A stretch of 8,989 nucleotides of DNA, taken from the NCBI GenBank assembly GCA_021808425.1, contig JAKBBS010000139.1:1-8989 (forward strand), given 5' to 3'. Under the pieces are notes generated by a model. It had not been told where the DNA came from. It did no database searches and saw nothing but the letters and a program-made list of their open reading frames with translations. The position numbers were made by a program, and so were the translations under genes. The DNA comes from Actinomycetes bacterium (GTDB lineage: Bacteria; Actinomycetota; Acidimicrobiia; Acidimicrobiales; Palsa-688). The first letter of the stretch is position 1. Every line of letters begins with the position of its first letter. Below, one piece after another: positions 1 to 6,114 of the stretch.

Positions 1-224
1 TTCGGGGGAGCGTCCTGGCCGAGCAGCTGGTCGAAGAGTGCGTCGGCCGTAGCCTGCTCGGTCACCGTGAAGAACGAGATCTCCGGCTGCGGGTCGAGCC
101 GGGCGAGAACGACACCGGCGGTCACGTCATCCCAGTGCTCCACGCCATCGAGGACGTCGAAGCCAGGGAATCGTCCTTTGCCGCCTGGGGTGATTGCACG
201 AGCGTCCGGTGGGCGGAACGGCAA
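1..224 (-). CDS. Gluconate 2-dehydrogenase subunit 3 family protein (N-terminal part, cut by left edge)
   Basis: The reverse strand from a TTG at 224-222 reads openly to the window edge for 74 residues, starting LPFRPPDARAITPGGKGRF. It contains FPGFDVLDGVEHWDD followed by a helix ending in EQATADALFDQLLGQD, which resembles the N-terminal part of actinobacterial proteins annotated as gluconate 2-dehydrogenase subunit 3 family. Those proteins are the small partner of a GMC-type flavoprotein dehydrogenase. The TTG start is supported by an AAGGGGA ribosome-binding site 5 nt upstream. It also lies just past the TGA of the preceding membrane-protein gene, so the two are probably translationally coupled. 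The frame is open further upstream but has no better start there. The C-terminus lies off the left edge, where I would expect a GMC oxidoreductase gene. Family assignment is from recognition of the sequence pattern only. Confidence 0.68.
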   Translation of the reverse strand, partial: MPFRPPDARAITPGGKGRFPGFDVLDGVEHWDDVTAGVVLARLDPQPEISFFTVTEQATADALFDQLLGQDAPP

Positions 225-225
225 C

Positions 226-729
226 TCAGTCCCCTTCGCGCCGCAGAAGCGACGCCAGCAGCCCCATTCCCCCGACGAGGCTGGCAAGGGCCGGTGCGAA
301 CGCCGGGGGTCCCATCTCTAAGTTGTATCGAAGGTTTCTCCAACCGCCAGGCTTACGGCTGATGCCACGGAAGTGGAAGAAGGTGCCTTGCATCCCGTTG
401 GCGATCACGAGCAGTGAGGCGGCTGGGAGCACGGTTTTGGCTGCGCGGCGACTGAACACAGCGGCGACGCCCGCCGGCAGCAGGGTAGGTACGATCACGA
501 TCGGCCACCACATCATCTTGTTTCCGAAGCTGGCGCCGTCATGTGAGGTGTAAATCTCCCCGGTGGTGACTATCGCTCCTGCTGCTGCTAACCCGGCCAA
601 GGTTCGTTCGAAGCGCCCGGTTTGCACGTCGTGCAATGCCCGACCGGGGAGGCTGCCCGCAGCGGGACCGAGGGGGTTCCTTGTCGCTGAGGCCCCTGTT
701 GTCTGTCGCGAAAACCGCATCGATCTCAC
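226..729 (-). CDS. Small multi-pass membrane protein of unknown function
   Basis: This is a 167-residue protein with a basic N-terminus and about four hydrophobic segments, near residues 43-58, 72-91, 95-115 and 142-161. It is probably an inner-membrane protein. Between segments 3 and 4 lies a polar loop with FHFRGISRKPGGW and a YNLEMGPP motif, so conserved aromatic and charged residues may sit at the membrane face. I chose GTG at 729, which has GGGGGAAGA directly upstream; the in-frame ATG at 720 is an equally possible start. The stop codon abuts the TTG of the gluconate 2-dehydrogenase subunit 3-like gene, so they form an operon. A role as membrane partner or quinone-linked anchor of that dehydrogenase is inference from position. 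I do not recognise the family by name. Confidence 0.7.
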   Translation of the reverse strand: MRSMRFSRQTTGASATRNPLGPAAGSLPGRALHDVQTGRFERTLAGLAAAGAIVTTGEIYTSHDGASFGNKMMWWPIVIVPTLLPAGVAAVFSRRAAKTVLPAASLLVIANGMQGTFFHFRGISRKPGGWRNLRYNLEMGPPAFAPALASLVGGMGLLASLLRREGD

Positions 730-757
730 TCTTCCCCCAACCCTCGGGCGACAAACG

Positions 758-910
758 TTAAGGCGTGCAGCCCCTGCTTATCGTGTCTCGAGATCGGCTT
801 GAGCGGCGGAGCGTGAGCATCTGCTCAGCGTGGCGTTCCTCCTCGAGGAGCTTTTGGCGGGCTGACACGAGGTCGAACTGGGTGATGAGACCACGCGGGC
901 GGTCTGTAGC
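758..910 (-). pseudogene. Possible gene remnant (C-terminal-like fragment without a start)
   Basis: On the minus strand, about 50 codons between a TAG (913-911) and a TAA (760-758) have strongly G/C-rich third positions in their first 30 codons. They encode an amphipathic, charged helix containing FDLVSARQKLLEEERHAEQM. The stretch has no ATG or TTG start. Its only in-frame GTG lacks a ribosome-binding site. It lies in the gap between the divergent membrane-protein and GAF genes. It could be the decayed 3' end of a lost gene, or chance composition in intergenic DNA. The family is not identified. Confidence 0.22.
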
Positions 911-917
911 CTACACT
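902..917 (+). promoter_or_regulatory. Inverted repeat TGTAG-C-CTACA with possible -10 box upstream of the GAF gene
   Basis: TGTAGCCTACA at 905-915 is a perfect 5-bp inverted repeat around a single C. It overlaps TACACT (912-917), which could serve as a -10 element for the GAF gene starting at 981. I see no convincing -35 box 16-18 nt upstream. The palindrome over a -10 box would suit a repressor site, but this is inference from shape alone. Confidence 0.25.
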
Positions 918-980
918 TCGAGAGTGGGACGGCCGCAGTTGCCTGCGCCGATGGCAGAGCTACGAAGATGAGGAGTGAAT

Positions 981-1475
981 GTGAGGTCGGAAAATTCGAT
1001 CGCATCGGTAGTGGGCAGGGTTGCAGAGGAGATCGACTTGACCAGGTTGCACGAGATCCTGGCTTTGTTGCTCGACAGGACCGGTGCAAGCAGGACAACC
1101 CTCCGATGGGCTAATCGAGAATCGGGTCCAGTGCTTATCGCCGAGGTGTGTGCTCCCGGAGTTTCGTCGATGAGAGACTCCTCGCTGCGAGGTGTAGCCG
1201 AAGCCCCGACGTATCTATATTTACTGGAGCATCGGAGATTTCTGATCCAAGAGGACTGTTTGACAGATCCGGTGGCGCCTCCTCGATCTTTGGTCGAGGA
1301 TTTTGACGTGAGAGCCCAGATGTTGGCACCAGTCACTTTGGGAGACGCAATGATAGCGACGATATCAGTTCATCACCAAGGAGCACCGCGTGCCTGGTCG
1401 GAGTCGGATGTCGAATCGCTAATGGCGGCTCAGCTCGACGTGACCGCTACGATCGGGGCCTCCGAGCGGCTTTGA
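981..1475 (+). CDS. Stand-alone GAF-domain protein
   Basis: The 164-residue product is essentially one GAF domain, a small-ligand or redox sensing fold. It has an N-terminal helix (EEIDLTRLHEILALLLDRTG) leading into the alpha/beta sheet with TLRWANRESGPVLIAEV. The typical GAF end follows, with LAPVTLGDAMIATISVHH followed by W(S)ESDVESLMAAQLDV. There is no attached DNA-binding, kinase, ANTAR or cyclase domain, so it would act as a separate sensor or as a partner of another protein. I prefer GTG at 981 because AGGAG (971-975) lies 5 nt upstream; the GTG at 975 overlaps that ribosome-binding site. Its 3' end overlaps the convergent GntR gene by 29 bp. Position beside a GntR regulator and a ureide catabolic locus suggests a sensory role there, which is inference. 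Confidence 0.72.
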   Translation: MRSENSIASVVGRVAEEIDLTRLHEILALLLDRTGASRTTLRWANRESGPVLIAEVCAPGVSSMRDSSLRGVAEAPTYLYLLEHRRFLIQEDCLTDPVAPPRSLVEDFDVRAQMLAPVTLGDAMIATISVHHQGAPRAWSESDVESLMAAQLDVTATIGASERL

Positions 1476-2097
1476 GCCCACCGACAGCGTGGTTCCGTGC
1501 GGCGGCGGCCGCCCGGTCGGGGTCGCCGCGCGACAGGGCTGCGAGCAGCTTTCGGTGGGTGTGGCAACTTGCGACGGCGTTTGTTTCCCCGTTGCCTGGA
1601 TTGACCGCAACGTCGAGAAACGGCAGGATGTGGTTGTCGACGAAGATCGACATGCGGGGCCCGAAGCCTACGGCATAGATTCCACGGTGGAACTGGATGT
1701 GGGCTTCGCTCACGTTGTCGTCAGACTCGCCGATGCGAGCTGCAAGGTTTTCCAGGTCGGCCCAGTCGCGCAGGGTCGCGCGACGGGCCATGAGTCTTGC
1801 CGCGAGGCCGTCGAGTTCGACGCGAAGCAGGCCTATGTCACCGAGATCGTCAGGGCCGGCAGGCGTCGCCACCAGTCGGCTTTTGCCGATGCGCTGCACG
1901 AAACCGTCACTCTCGAGCCGGCGAAGCGCCTCGCGGACAGGAGTACGCGAGACGTCCATGCGCTCAGCAATATCTATCTCGAGTATTCGTGCGCCTGGGG
2001 GGATGTCCTGGTGGACCAGCTCGGTCTTGAGGCGTCGGTACACAGCCTCGCCGTGTGAGACAGGAGCGGTGGTTCGAGATTCATCGCGTGGTATCAC
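1447..2097 (-). CDS. GntR-family transcriptional regulator, FadR/FCD subfamily
   Basis: This 216-residue protein has an N-terminal winged helix-turn-helix (about residues 16-80). The GntR hallmark is present: PPGARILEIDIAERMDVSRT (33-52) and PVREALRRLESDGFV (53-67). The C-terminal FCD effector domain is all-helical (about 85-210). Three His in FCD metal-site positions are visible: FH (137), THRKLLAAL (181) and NHAVGGL (203). The Asp expected four residues before the first of these reads as His133. The domain usually binds carboxylate or amino-acid-like metabolites. I chose GTG at 2097 because GGGAG (2108-2104) sits 6 nt upstream; a GTG at 2124 would add nine residues but has a badly spaced ribosome-binding site. 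The gene is divergent from the ABC importer and probably regulates it, itself and perhaps the catabolic genes. The ligand is not predictable from sequence. Confidence 0.9.
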   Translation of the reverse strand: MIPRDESRTTAPVSHGEAVYRRLKTELVHQDIPPGARILEIDIAERMDVSRTPVREALRRLESDGFVQRIGKSRLVATPAGPDDLGDIGLLRVELDGLAARLMARRATLRDWADLENLAARIGESDDNVSEAHIQFHRGIYAVGFGPRMSIFVDNHILPFLDVAVNPGNGETNAVASCHTHRKLLAALSRGDPDRAAAAARNHAVGGLKAARRPRS

Positions 2098-2152
2098 TTG
2101 GTACTCCCATGGACGGCTGACCACACCTCTCGTGAAGCGAGCGGGCAGCCAA

Positions 2153-2158
2153 ACTATA
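2153..2158 (-). promoter_or_regulatory. Possible -10 box of the GntR gene
   Basis: The minus strand reads TATAGT here, a 5/6 match to the bacterial -10 consensus, about 55 nt upstream of the preferred GTG start at 2097. No good -35 hexamer stands at 16-18 nt, so this is a weak call. Confidence 0.28.
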
Positions 2159-2182
2159 ACGTGGTCTAGGGCTTAAGGACTT

Positions 2183-2192
2183 CCTCCGGAGG
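2183..2192. repeat. 10-bp perfect palindrome CCTCCGGAGG
   Basis: The self-complementary CCTCCGGAGG places a strong Shine-Dalgarno-like GGAGG on both strands, yet neither strand has a well-spaced ATG, GTG or TTG after it that opens a credible gene. It may be a regulatory site or chance in GC-rich DNA. Confidence 0.3.
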
Positions 2193-2221
2193 TGACGAGA
2201 CAAGTCGTCGAGTGTTCAGTT

Positions 2222-2230
2222 ACGTATACA
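2222..2230 (+). promoter_or_regulatory. Candidate GntR/FCD operator, copy 1 (ACGTATACA)
   Basis: This is the first of two identical 9-mers centred on the palindrome GTATAC in the divergent gntR/ABC intergenic region. Several FCD-type GntR regulators bind operators built on a TNGTATACNA-like core, which makes this a plausible site for the adjacent regulator. It lies about 125 bp upstream of the GntR start and 165 bp upstream of the binding-protein start. Confidence 0.45.
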
Positions 2231-2329
2231 CGCCGTCGGCAGCTAGGTCGCTTGCGTTCAATATTCTACCGGTTGCCAGCGCCTGTAACACAGAAGAGAT
2301 GTTCCCTTAATCAGCCGGACATACTATTC

Positions 2330-2338
2330 ACGTATACA
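2330..2338 (+). promoter_or_regulatory. Candidate GntR/FCD operator, copy 2 (ACGTATACA), overlapping a possible promoter
   Basis: This is the second copy of the 9-mer, 108 bp from copy 1. The shared context is T(T/C)ACGTATACA(C/T)G. It overlaps TATACA (2333-2338) and is next to TACTAT (2322-2327), either of which could be a -10 box for the ABC operon, 57-70 bp upstream of the ATG at 2395. Binding here would block transcription of the importer. No strong -35 box is visible. Confidence 0.45.
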
Positions 2339-2394
2339 TGGTGTCGATGGTCCGCTTTGGACGACCCACCCGACTACACCACGAGGACAACGAC

Positions 2395-3405
2395 ATGAGC
2401 CCAATATTCAGCCCCGTCAGAAGGCGACGCGGGCGACGTAGGACTACCACCACGTTTGCGTTACTAGGTGCGTTCTCGCTCGGAGTAGCGGCTTGTGGTT
2501 CGTCCAGTACCTCCACTGCGACTGCGACCACGGCGACTCCTTCGACGGCTTCGTCGGCTACCTCCGCGCCGAGCACCTCAACGGCCGCCTCTGGCGTCTA
2601 CGCGCCCGCACGCGCAGCGCTTCCTGCGAGCCTGAAGGCGAGTGGGGTGCTCGATGTGGCAACCGACGGAACTTTTCCTCCTTATGCCTTTGTGCAGCCG
2701 GGGACGACTACCATCGTGGGATACGAAGCGGACTTCGCCCGAGCTATCGCCCAGGAGATGGGGCTGAAAGTCGTCTTCAACAACATGGCGTTCGCCGGGC
2801 TCATACCTGCCGTTCAATCGGGACGTGACCAGATCGCAATGTCGGGCTTAGAGGATACGCCTGTTCGGGAGAAGATAGTTTCACTTGTCGACGATCTCGT
2901 AGCTCACAATGGCTTCGTGATCAAGACAGCGGACAAGGCAAAGTTCACCACATTCAACGACCTCTGCGGGCAAGCGGTTGGTGACGTTATCGGGAGCGTC
3001 TCGGTCACTGTCGTAAACGACGAGAGCGCTACATGCAAGTCGCTCGGAAAGCCTGCCATAATCCAAAAGGAATTCCCGGACGCCGGAACAACTCTGACCG
3101 CGCTCGAGTCCGGCCAGGTGGTAGCACAGATGGAGACTTTCCCAGGGGCGCCCTACGAGCAGCAGCAGTCTCACGATGCGCTGACCGCTGTGCCTGTCAC
3201 AACTGGCTACAGCGCAAACTTCGTAACGGGCGAGGCTATCCTTCCGAGCAATACCCAGCTGATCAACGCTACCCAGATCGCGCTCCAGCACTTAGTAGAC
3301 GATGGCCAATACAAGACGATCTTGAGCCGGTACGGGATCTCGCTACAACAGGACGGAGCGACACAGATAATCGTCAACTGGCAGACCCACGGATTCACGG
3401 GATAA
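2395..3405 (+). CDS. ABC importer substrate-binding lipoprotein, family 3 (polar amino acid type)
   Basis: This 336-residue protein binds a small ligand outside the membrane and delivers it to the adjacent permease. An Arg-rich n-region (RRRRGRRR, 9-16), a hydrophobic core and a lipobox VAAC place the lipidated cysteine at residue 34. A low-complexity Ser/Thr/Ala linker follows to about 66. The SBP family 3 domain covers about 80-330: DVATDGTFPPYAF (87-99), GYEADFARAIAQEMG (109-123), FAGLIPAVQSGR (133-144) and DTPVREK (154-160). Arg158 is the expected ligand-carboxylate contact. Cys191 and Cys214 probably form a disulfide, as in many actinobacterial homologues. The Asp that normally holds the ligand amino group reads Thr248 (METFPGAPY). 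ATG at 2395 follows GAGGA with good spacing; an in-frame ATG at 2338 would bury the signal peptide. The exact ligand is unknown; a ureide is inferred from the neighbours. Confidence 0.92.
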   Translation: MSPIFSPVRRRRGRRRTTTTFALLGAFSLGVAACGSSSTSTATATTATPSTASSATSAPSTSTAASGVYAPARAALPASLKASGVLDVATDGTFPPYAFVQPGTTTIVGYEADFARAIAQEMGLKVVFNNMAFAGLIPAVQSGRDQIAMSGLEDTPVREKIVSLVDDLVAHNGFVIKTADKAKFTTFNDLCGQAVGDVIGSVSVTVVNDESATCKSLGKPAIIQKEFPDAGTTLTALESGQVVAQMETFPGAPYEQQQSHDALTAVPVTTGYSANFVTGEAILPSNTQLINATQIALQHLVDDGQYKTILSRYGISLQQDGATQIIVNWQTHGFTG

Positions 3406-3453
3406 GCGAGCAGTGGTCGCCGACGCTGTACGCCATCTTGTCAGGAAGACTTG

Positions 3454-4425
3454 ATGTCCAGTCTACTCGACGTAGCCCGCCGGAGGCGCGTAGTACGCCG
3501 GAGGGGCGTGCCCCTAGGCCCTTCGGGTTTGAAGCTGGGAGCGCCGGTCGGTACTATCCGTGAGCCTCCTCAGCCGATGCAATATGTGCTTGGCGGAGTC
3601 GTCATAGTCCTGGTCGCCTTGGCCACCATTCGACTAGCCGGTGACCGTCACATCGGATGGTCTGCATTCCCAAACTATTTTTTCAGTAAACCGCTTCTCC
3701 AAGGGGTCGAAACGACCCTTGAGCTGGCCTTGATATGCCAAGTTGTCGCCGTGGTGATAGGTGCCGGGGTAGCGGCCGCCCGAGTCAGCCGAAGTCCTGT
3801 CGTAGCGACGCTAGGCGATCTGTACACGTGGATTTTCAGAAGCGTCCCGCTGCTGGTTCAGTTGATATTCTGGTTCAACATAGCATTGCTGTTCCCGAGC
3901 ATCGGGATCAGCCTTCCCGGTCTCGGCTCGCTGTGGAGTGTCCCGACTAACTCGGTGATAAGCGGCTTCGTAGCCGCGCTCTTGGGCCTGGCCCTGCACG
4001 AGGGAGCCTTCATGGCTGAGATCATCAGAGGTGGGATTCTGTCCGTTCCGGCTGGTCAGAAGATGGCTGCTCTCGCAATCGGGATGTCTAATCGACAGGC
4101 CAGCCGCTACGTTATCCGTCCCCAAGTACTGAGGGTGACAATCCCGGCGATGGGTAATCAGTTCGTCGGGTTACTCAAAGCTACGGCCCTTGTCTCGGTG
4201 ATCGGCGGAGGGGATCTCCTTACACGAGCGCAGTACATCTACTCTCAGAATTTTCAGGTAGTGGGTCTCCTCATGGTGGTAACCGTGTGGTACTTACTCC
4301 TGGTCTCGGTGGCCTCGCTCGCACAGCGCGCTATCGAACGGCACTTCAGCAACGACCGGCGCCTGCTTGCACAACCTGCAACTCAAGCAGCCACTCCATC
4401 TCTGGCAATTCCAGCTGAGGTCTAA
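3454..4425 (+). CDS. ABC importer permease, His/Glu/Gln/Arg/opine family
   Basis: This 323-residue inner-membrane protein forms the transport channel. A basic cytoplasmic N-terminus (RRRRVVRRR, 9-17) and one extra hydrophobic segment (about 44-62) precede the conserved permease core, which starts at LLQGVETTLELA (81-92). The ATPase-contacting EAA loop is EIIRGGILSVPAGQ...AALAIGMS (189-212). The core shows the expected hydrophobic helices, and the protein ends in an Ala/Pro/Thr-rich tail. At 323 residues it is longer than common 215-260 residue members because of the N-terminal extension. ATG at 3454 has AGGA 7 nt upstream; TTG at 3451 is the less likely alternative. It lies 48 bp after the binding-protein gene and 3 bp before the ATPase gene. 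With only one permease gene present, the channel is probably a homodimer. Confidence 0.92.
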   Translation: MSSLLDVARRRRVVRRRGVPLGPSGLKLGAPVGTIREPPQPMQYVLGGVVIVLVALATIRLAGDRHIGWSAFPNYFFSKPLLQGVETTLELALICQVVAVVIGAGVAAARVSRSPVVATLGDLYTWIFRSVPLLVQLIFWFNIALLFPSIGISLPGLGSLWSVPTNSVISGFVAALLGLALHEGAFMAEIIRGGILSVPAGQKMAALAIGMSNRQASRYVIRPQVLRVTIPAMGNQFVGLLKATALVSVIGGGDLLTRAQYIYSQNFQVVGLLMVVTVWYLLLVSVASLAQRAIERHFSNDRRLLAQPATQAATPSLAIPAEV

Positions 4426-4428
4426 ACG

Positions 4429-5190
4429 GTGCTCCTGGAAATAAAGGATCTCTACCTGTCCTACAGCGAGACGAGGGTGCTACGAGGGCTTTCGCTCGAC
4501 GTGGACAGCTCAGAGACGGTTTGCATCGTCGGCCCGTCGGGAGGCGGGAAAAGTTCGCTGCTTCGCTGCCTCAACCAACTCGAACGCTTCGACGACGGCG
4601 TGATACTGCTCGACGGTGAACGGATCGGCGTCCGAGAGACAAAGAGAGGGTTGGAATGGCTCCGTCCTCATGAGGTCATGGCGCAGCGGAGGCAGTTCGG
4701 GATGGTGTTCCAGCAATTCAACCTCTTTCCGCATCTGAGCGTCCTTGAGAACGTGGCCATCGGACTGCGTACGGTCAAGGGCCTGCCCGGAAACGCGGCG
4801 CGGACACAAGCCCAGGAGGCTCTCGCACTTGTCGGCCTCGAGGCGAAGAAGGATTCCTGGCCCAACTCGTTGTCGGGTGGTCAGCAACAAAGAGTGGCGA
4901 TAGCCAGGGCGATAGCAATGAAGCCGAAGGTTATGCTTTTCGACGAGCCGACCAGCGCATTGGACCCGGAGCTGGTCGACGAGGTCCTCGGCGTCATATC
5001 GAAGCTGTCGTCGACCGGTATGACCATGCTCATCGTCAGCCACGAGATTCGTTTCGTGATGGACGTAGCCGACAAGGTTTGCTTCCTCGAAGGTGGCGTC
5101 GTCGTGGAGTCGGGAAGTCCTGACAAGATGATCAACTCACCCGAGCAGGAGCGCACCGCTCAGTTCCTTCGCAGGGTCAGACACGATTAG
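4429..5190 (+). CDS. ABC importer ATP-binding protein, polar amino acid type
   Basis: This 253-residue cytoplasmic ATPase powers the importer. All motifs are intact: Walker A GPSGGGKS (35-42), Q-loop FQQFNLFPH (from 94), signature LSGGQQQR (148-155), Walker B VMLFDEPTS with Asp172 and Glu173, and H-loop His205 in IVSHE. The length and the ERIG...RR insert between Walker A and Q-loop are normal for the GlnQ/HisP-like subfamily. Translation starts at GTG 4429, with GAGG 8 nt upstream inside the end of the permease gene, so the two are coupled. The gene ends 3 bp from the stop of the convergent allantoinase-like gene, leaving no room for a separate terminator hairpin. Confidence 0.95.
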   Translation: MLLEIKDLYLSYSETRVLRGLSLDVDSSETVCIVGPSGGGKSSLLRCLNQLERFDDGVILLDGERIGVRETKRGLEWLRPHEVMAQRRQFGMVFQQFNLFPHLSVLENVAIGLRTVKGLPGNAARTQAQEALALVGLEAKKDSWPNSLSGGQQQRVAIARAIAMKPKVMLFDEPTSALDPELVDEVLGVISKLSSTGMTMLIVSHEIRFVMDVADKVCFLEGGVVVESGSPDKMINSPEQERTAQFLRRVRHD

Positions 5191-5193
5191 GAA

Positions 5194-6114
5194 TCAGGCG
5201 TTCGAAGGGAGGTGTACTGGGGGGAATTGACCGGCCCAGTGGCGGGCGATGTCCACTCGCCTACAGATCCAAACTCGGTTGTGGGACAGGACATGATCGA
5301 CGAAGCGCTCGAGGGCTGCCAATCGGCCTGGGCGTCCGATGAGGCGGGCGTGCAAGCCGACAGAAAGCATCTTCGGGCTTCCGCCCTCTCCCTCGCGCCA
5401 AAGCACGTCGAAGGAGTCACGCAGGTGGTTCTCAAAGTCCACGCCGCTCGAGAATCCGCCGCCGGCCGCTAGGCGCATGTCGTTTGTGTCGAGAGCGTAG
5501 GGGACCACCAGGTGAGGTCGGTCATGGACAGTGGTCCAGTACGGTAGATCGTCGGCGTATGAATCGCTGTCATAGAGGAACCCGCCGTGCTCGACCACCA
5601 AGCGTCGAGTGGCTGGTGAATCCCGCCCGGTATACCATCCGAGCGGAGCCGACCCTGTCAGGCGGGTCAGCACCTCCACGGCGGATCTGAGATGTGCCGA
5701 CTCTGTGGCTTCGTCTATCTTCTGGTAGCTGAGCCACCGCAAGCCGTGCCCGACGATTTCGTGACCAGCGTCCAAGACCGCTTTCGTGAAGGCCGGATTG
5801 CGCTCGAGTGCTTGGGCCACTGCGAAGACCGACAGCGGCAGGCTGTAACGATCGAAGAGGCGCAGGACGCGCCAGCACCCTGCCCTGCTGCCGTACTCGT
5901 ATAGCGACTCCATGCTCATATGCCGGTCGGCGAACGCCTCGGCGCCAAGGATCTCCGAGAGAAACGTCTCGGACACGGGATCGCCGTCGAGTACGCAACG
6001 CTCCCCACCCTCTTCGTAGTTGAGGACGAACTGAACAGCAATCGACGCTCCGTGAGGCCACTTCGGATCGGGCGGGCGACCGCCGTAACCGATAAAGTCG
6101 CGAGCTTCAGCCAT
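5194..6114 (-). CDS. puuE: PuuE-type allantoinase (polysaccharide deacetylase superfamily)
   Basis: This 306-residue protein closely follows the PuuE pattern across its whole length: RDFIGYGGRPPDPKWP (5-20), VLNYEEGGE (30-38), SETFLSEILG (48-57), MSMESLYEYGSRAG (66-79), GHEIVGHGLRW (117-127), GWYTGR (159-164), YDSDSYADDLPYW (181-193), then LDTNDMR and a GLHARLIGRPGRL segment. Characterised PuuE opens the hydantoin ring of allantoin to give allantoate in the cytoplasm, and its fold is that of NodB-like deacetylases rather than classical amidohydrolase allantoinases. ATG 6114 has GAGGA 5 nt upstream and overlaps the end of the M20 gene by 8 bp (ATGGCTGA). A frame extension to 6306 is antisense-like sequence without family similarity and is rejected as start. 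With the M20 neighbour it would form a two-step ring-opening and amide-cleaving route. A related cyclic ureide is also possible as substrate. Confidence 0.9.
   Translation of the reverse strand: MAEARDFIGYGGRPPDPKWPHGASIAVQFVLNYEEGGERCVLDGDPVSETFLSEILGAEAFADRHMSMESLYEYGSRAGCWRVLRLFDRYSLPLSVFAVAQALERNPAFTKAVLDAGHEIVGHGLRWLSYQKIDEATESAHLRSAVEVLTRLTGSAPLGWYTGRDSPATRRLVVEHGGFLYDSDSYADDLPYWTTVHDRPHLVVPYALDTNDMRLAAGGGFSSGVDFENHLRDSFDVLWREGEGGSPKMLSVGLHARLIGRPGRLAALERFVDHVLSHNRVWICRRVDIARHWAGQFPPVHLPSNA

Noticed and set aside
911..1336. Open frame antisense to the GAF gene
   Set aside because: The GAF gene shows clear domain similarity; this frame has no recognisable motif and is a shadow.
1489..2176. 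Several long plus-strand open frames across the GntR gene
   Set aside because: The minus-strand GntR/FCD protein has unmistakable motifs; the others are complementary shadows of GC-rich coding sequence.
2192..2398. Short plus-strand frame beginning with GTG beside the GGAGG palindrome
   Set aside because: The start lies inside the palindrome with no upstream ribosome-binding site, and the product looks random.
2881..3291. Minus-strand frame of 136 codons inside the binding-protein gene
   Set aside because: It is antisense to a clear SBP family 3 protein, with no ribosome-binding site or known motif.
4510..5043. Minus-strand frame of 177 codons inside the ATPase gene
   Set aside because: It is the mirror of conserved ABC motifs and unlikely to be coding.
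5570..6061. Minus-strand frame of 163 codons overlapping puuE
   Set aside because: Same strand but in another frame, with Arg-rich low-quality composition; PuuE similarity is in the other frame.
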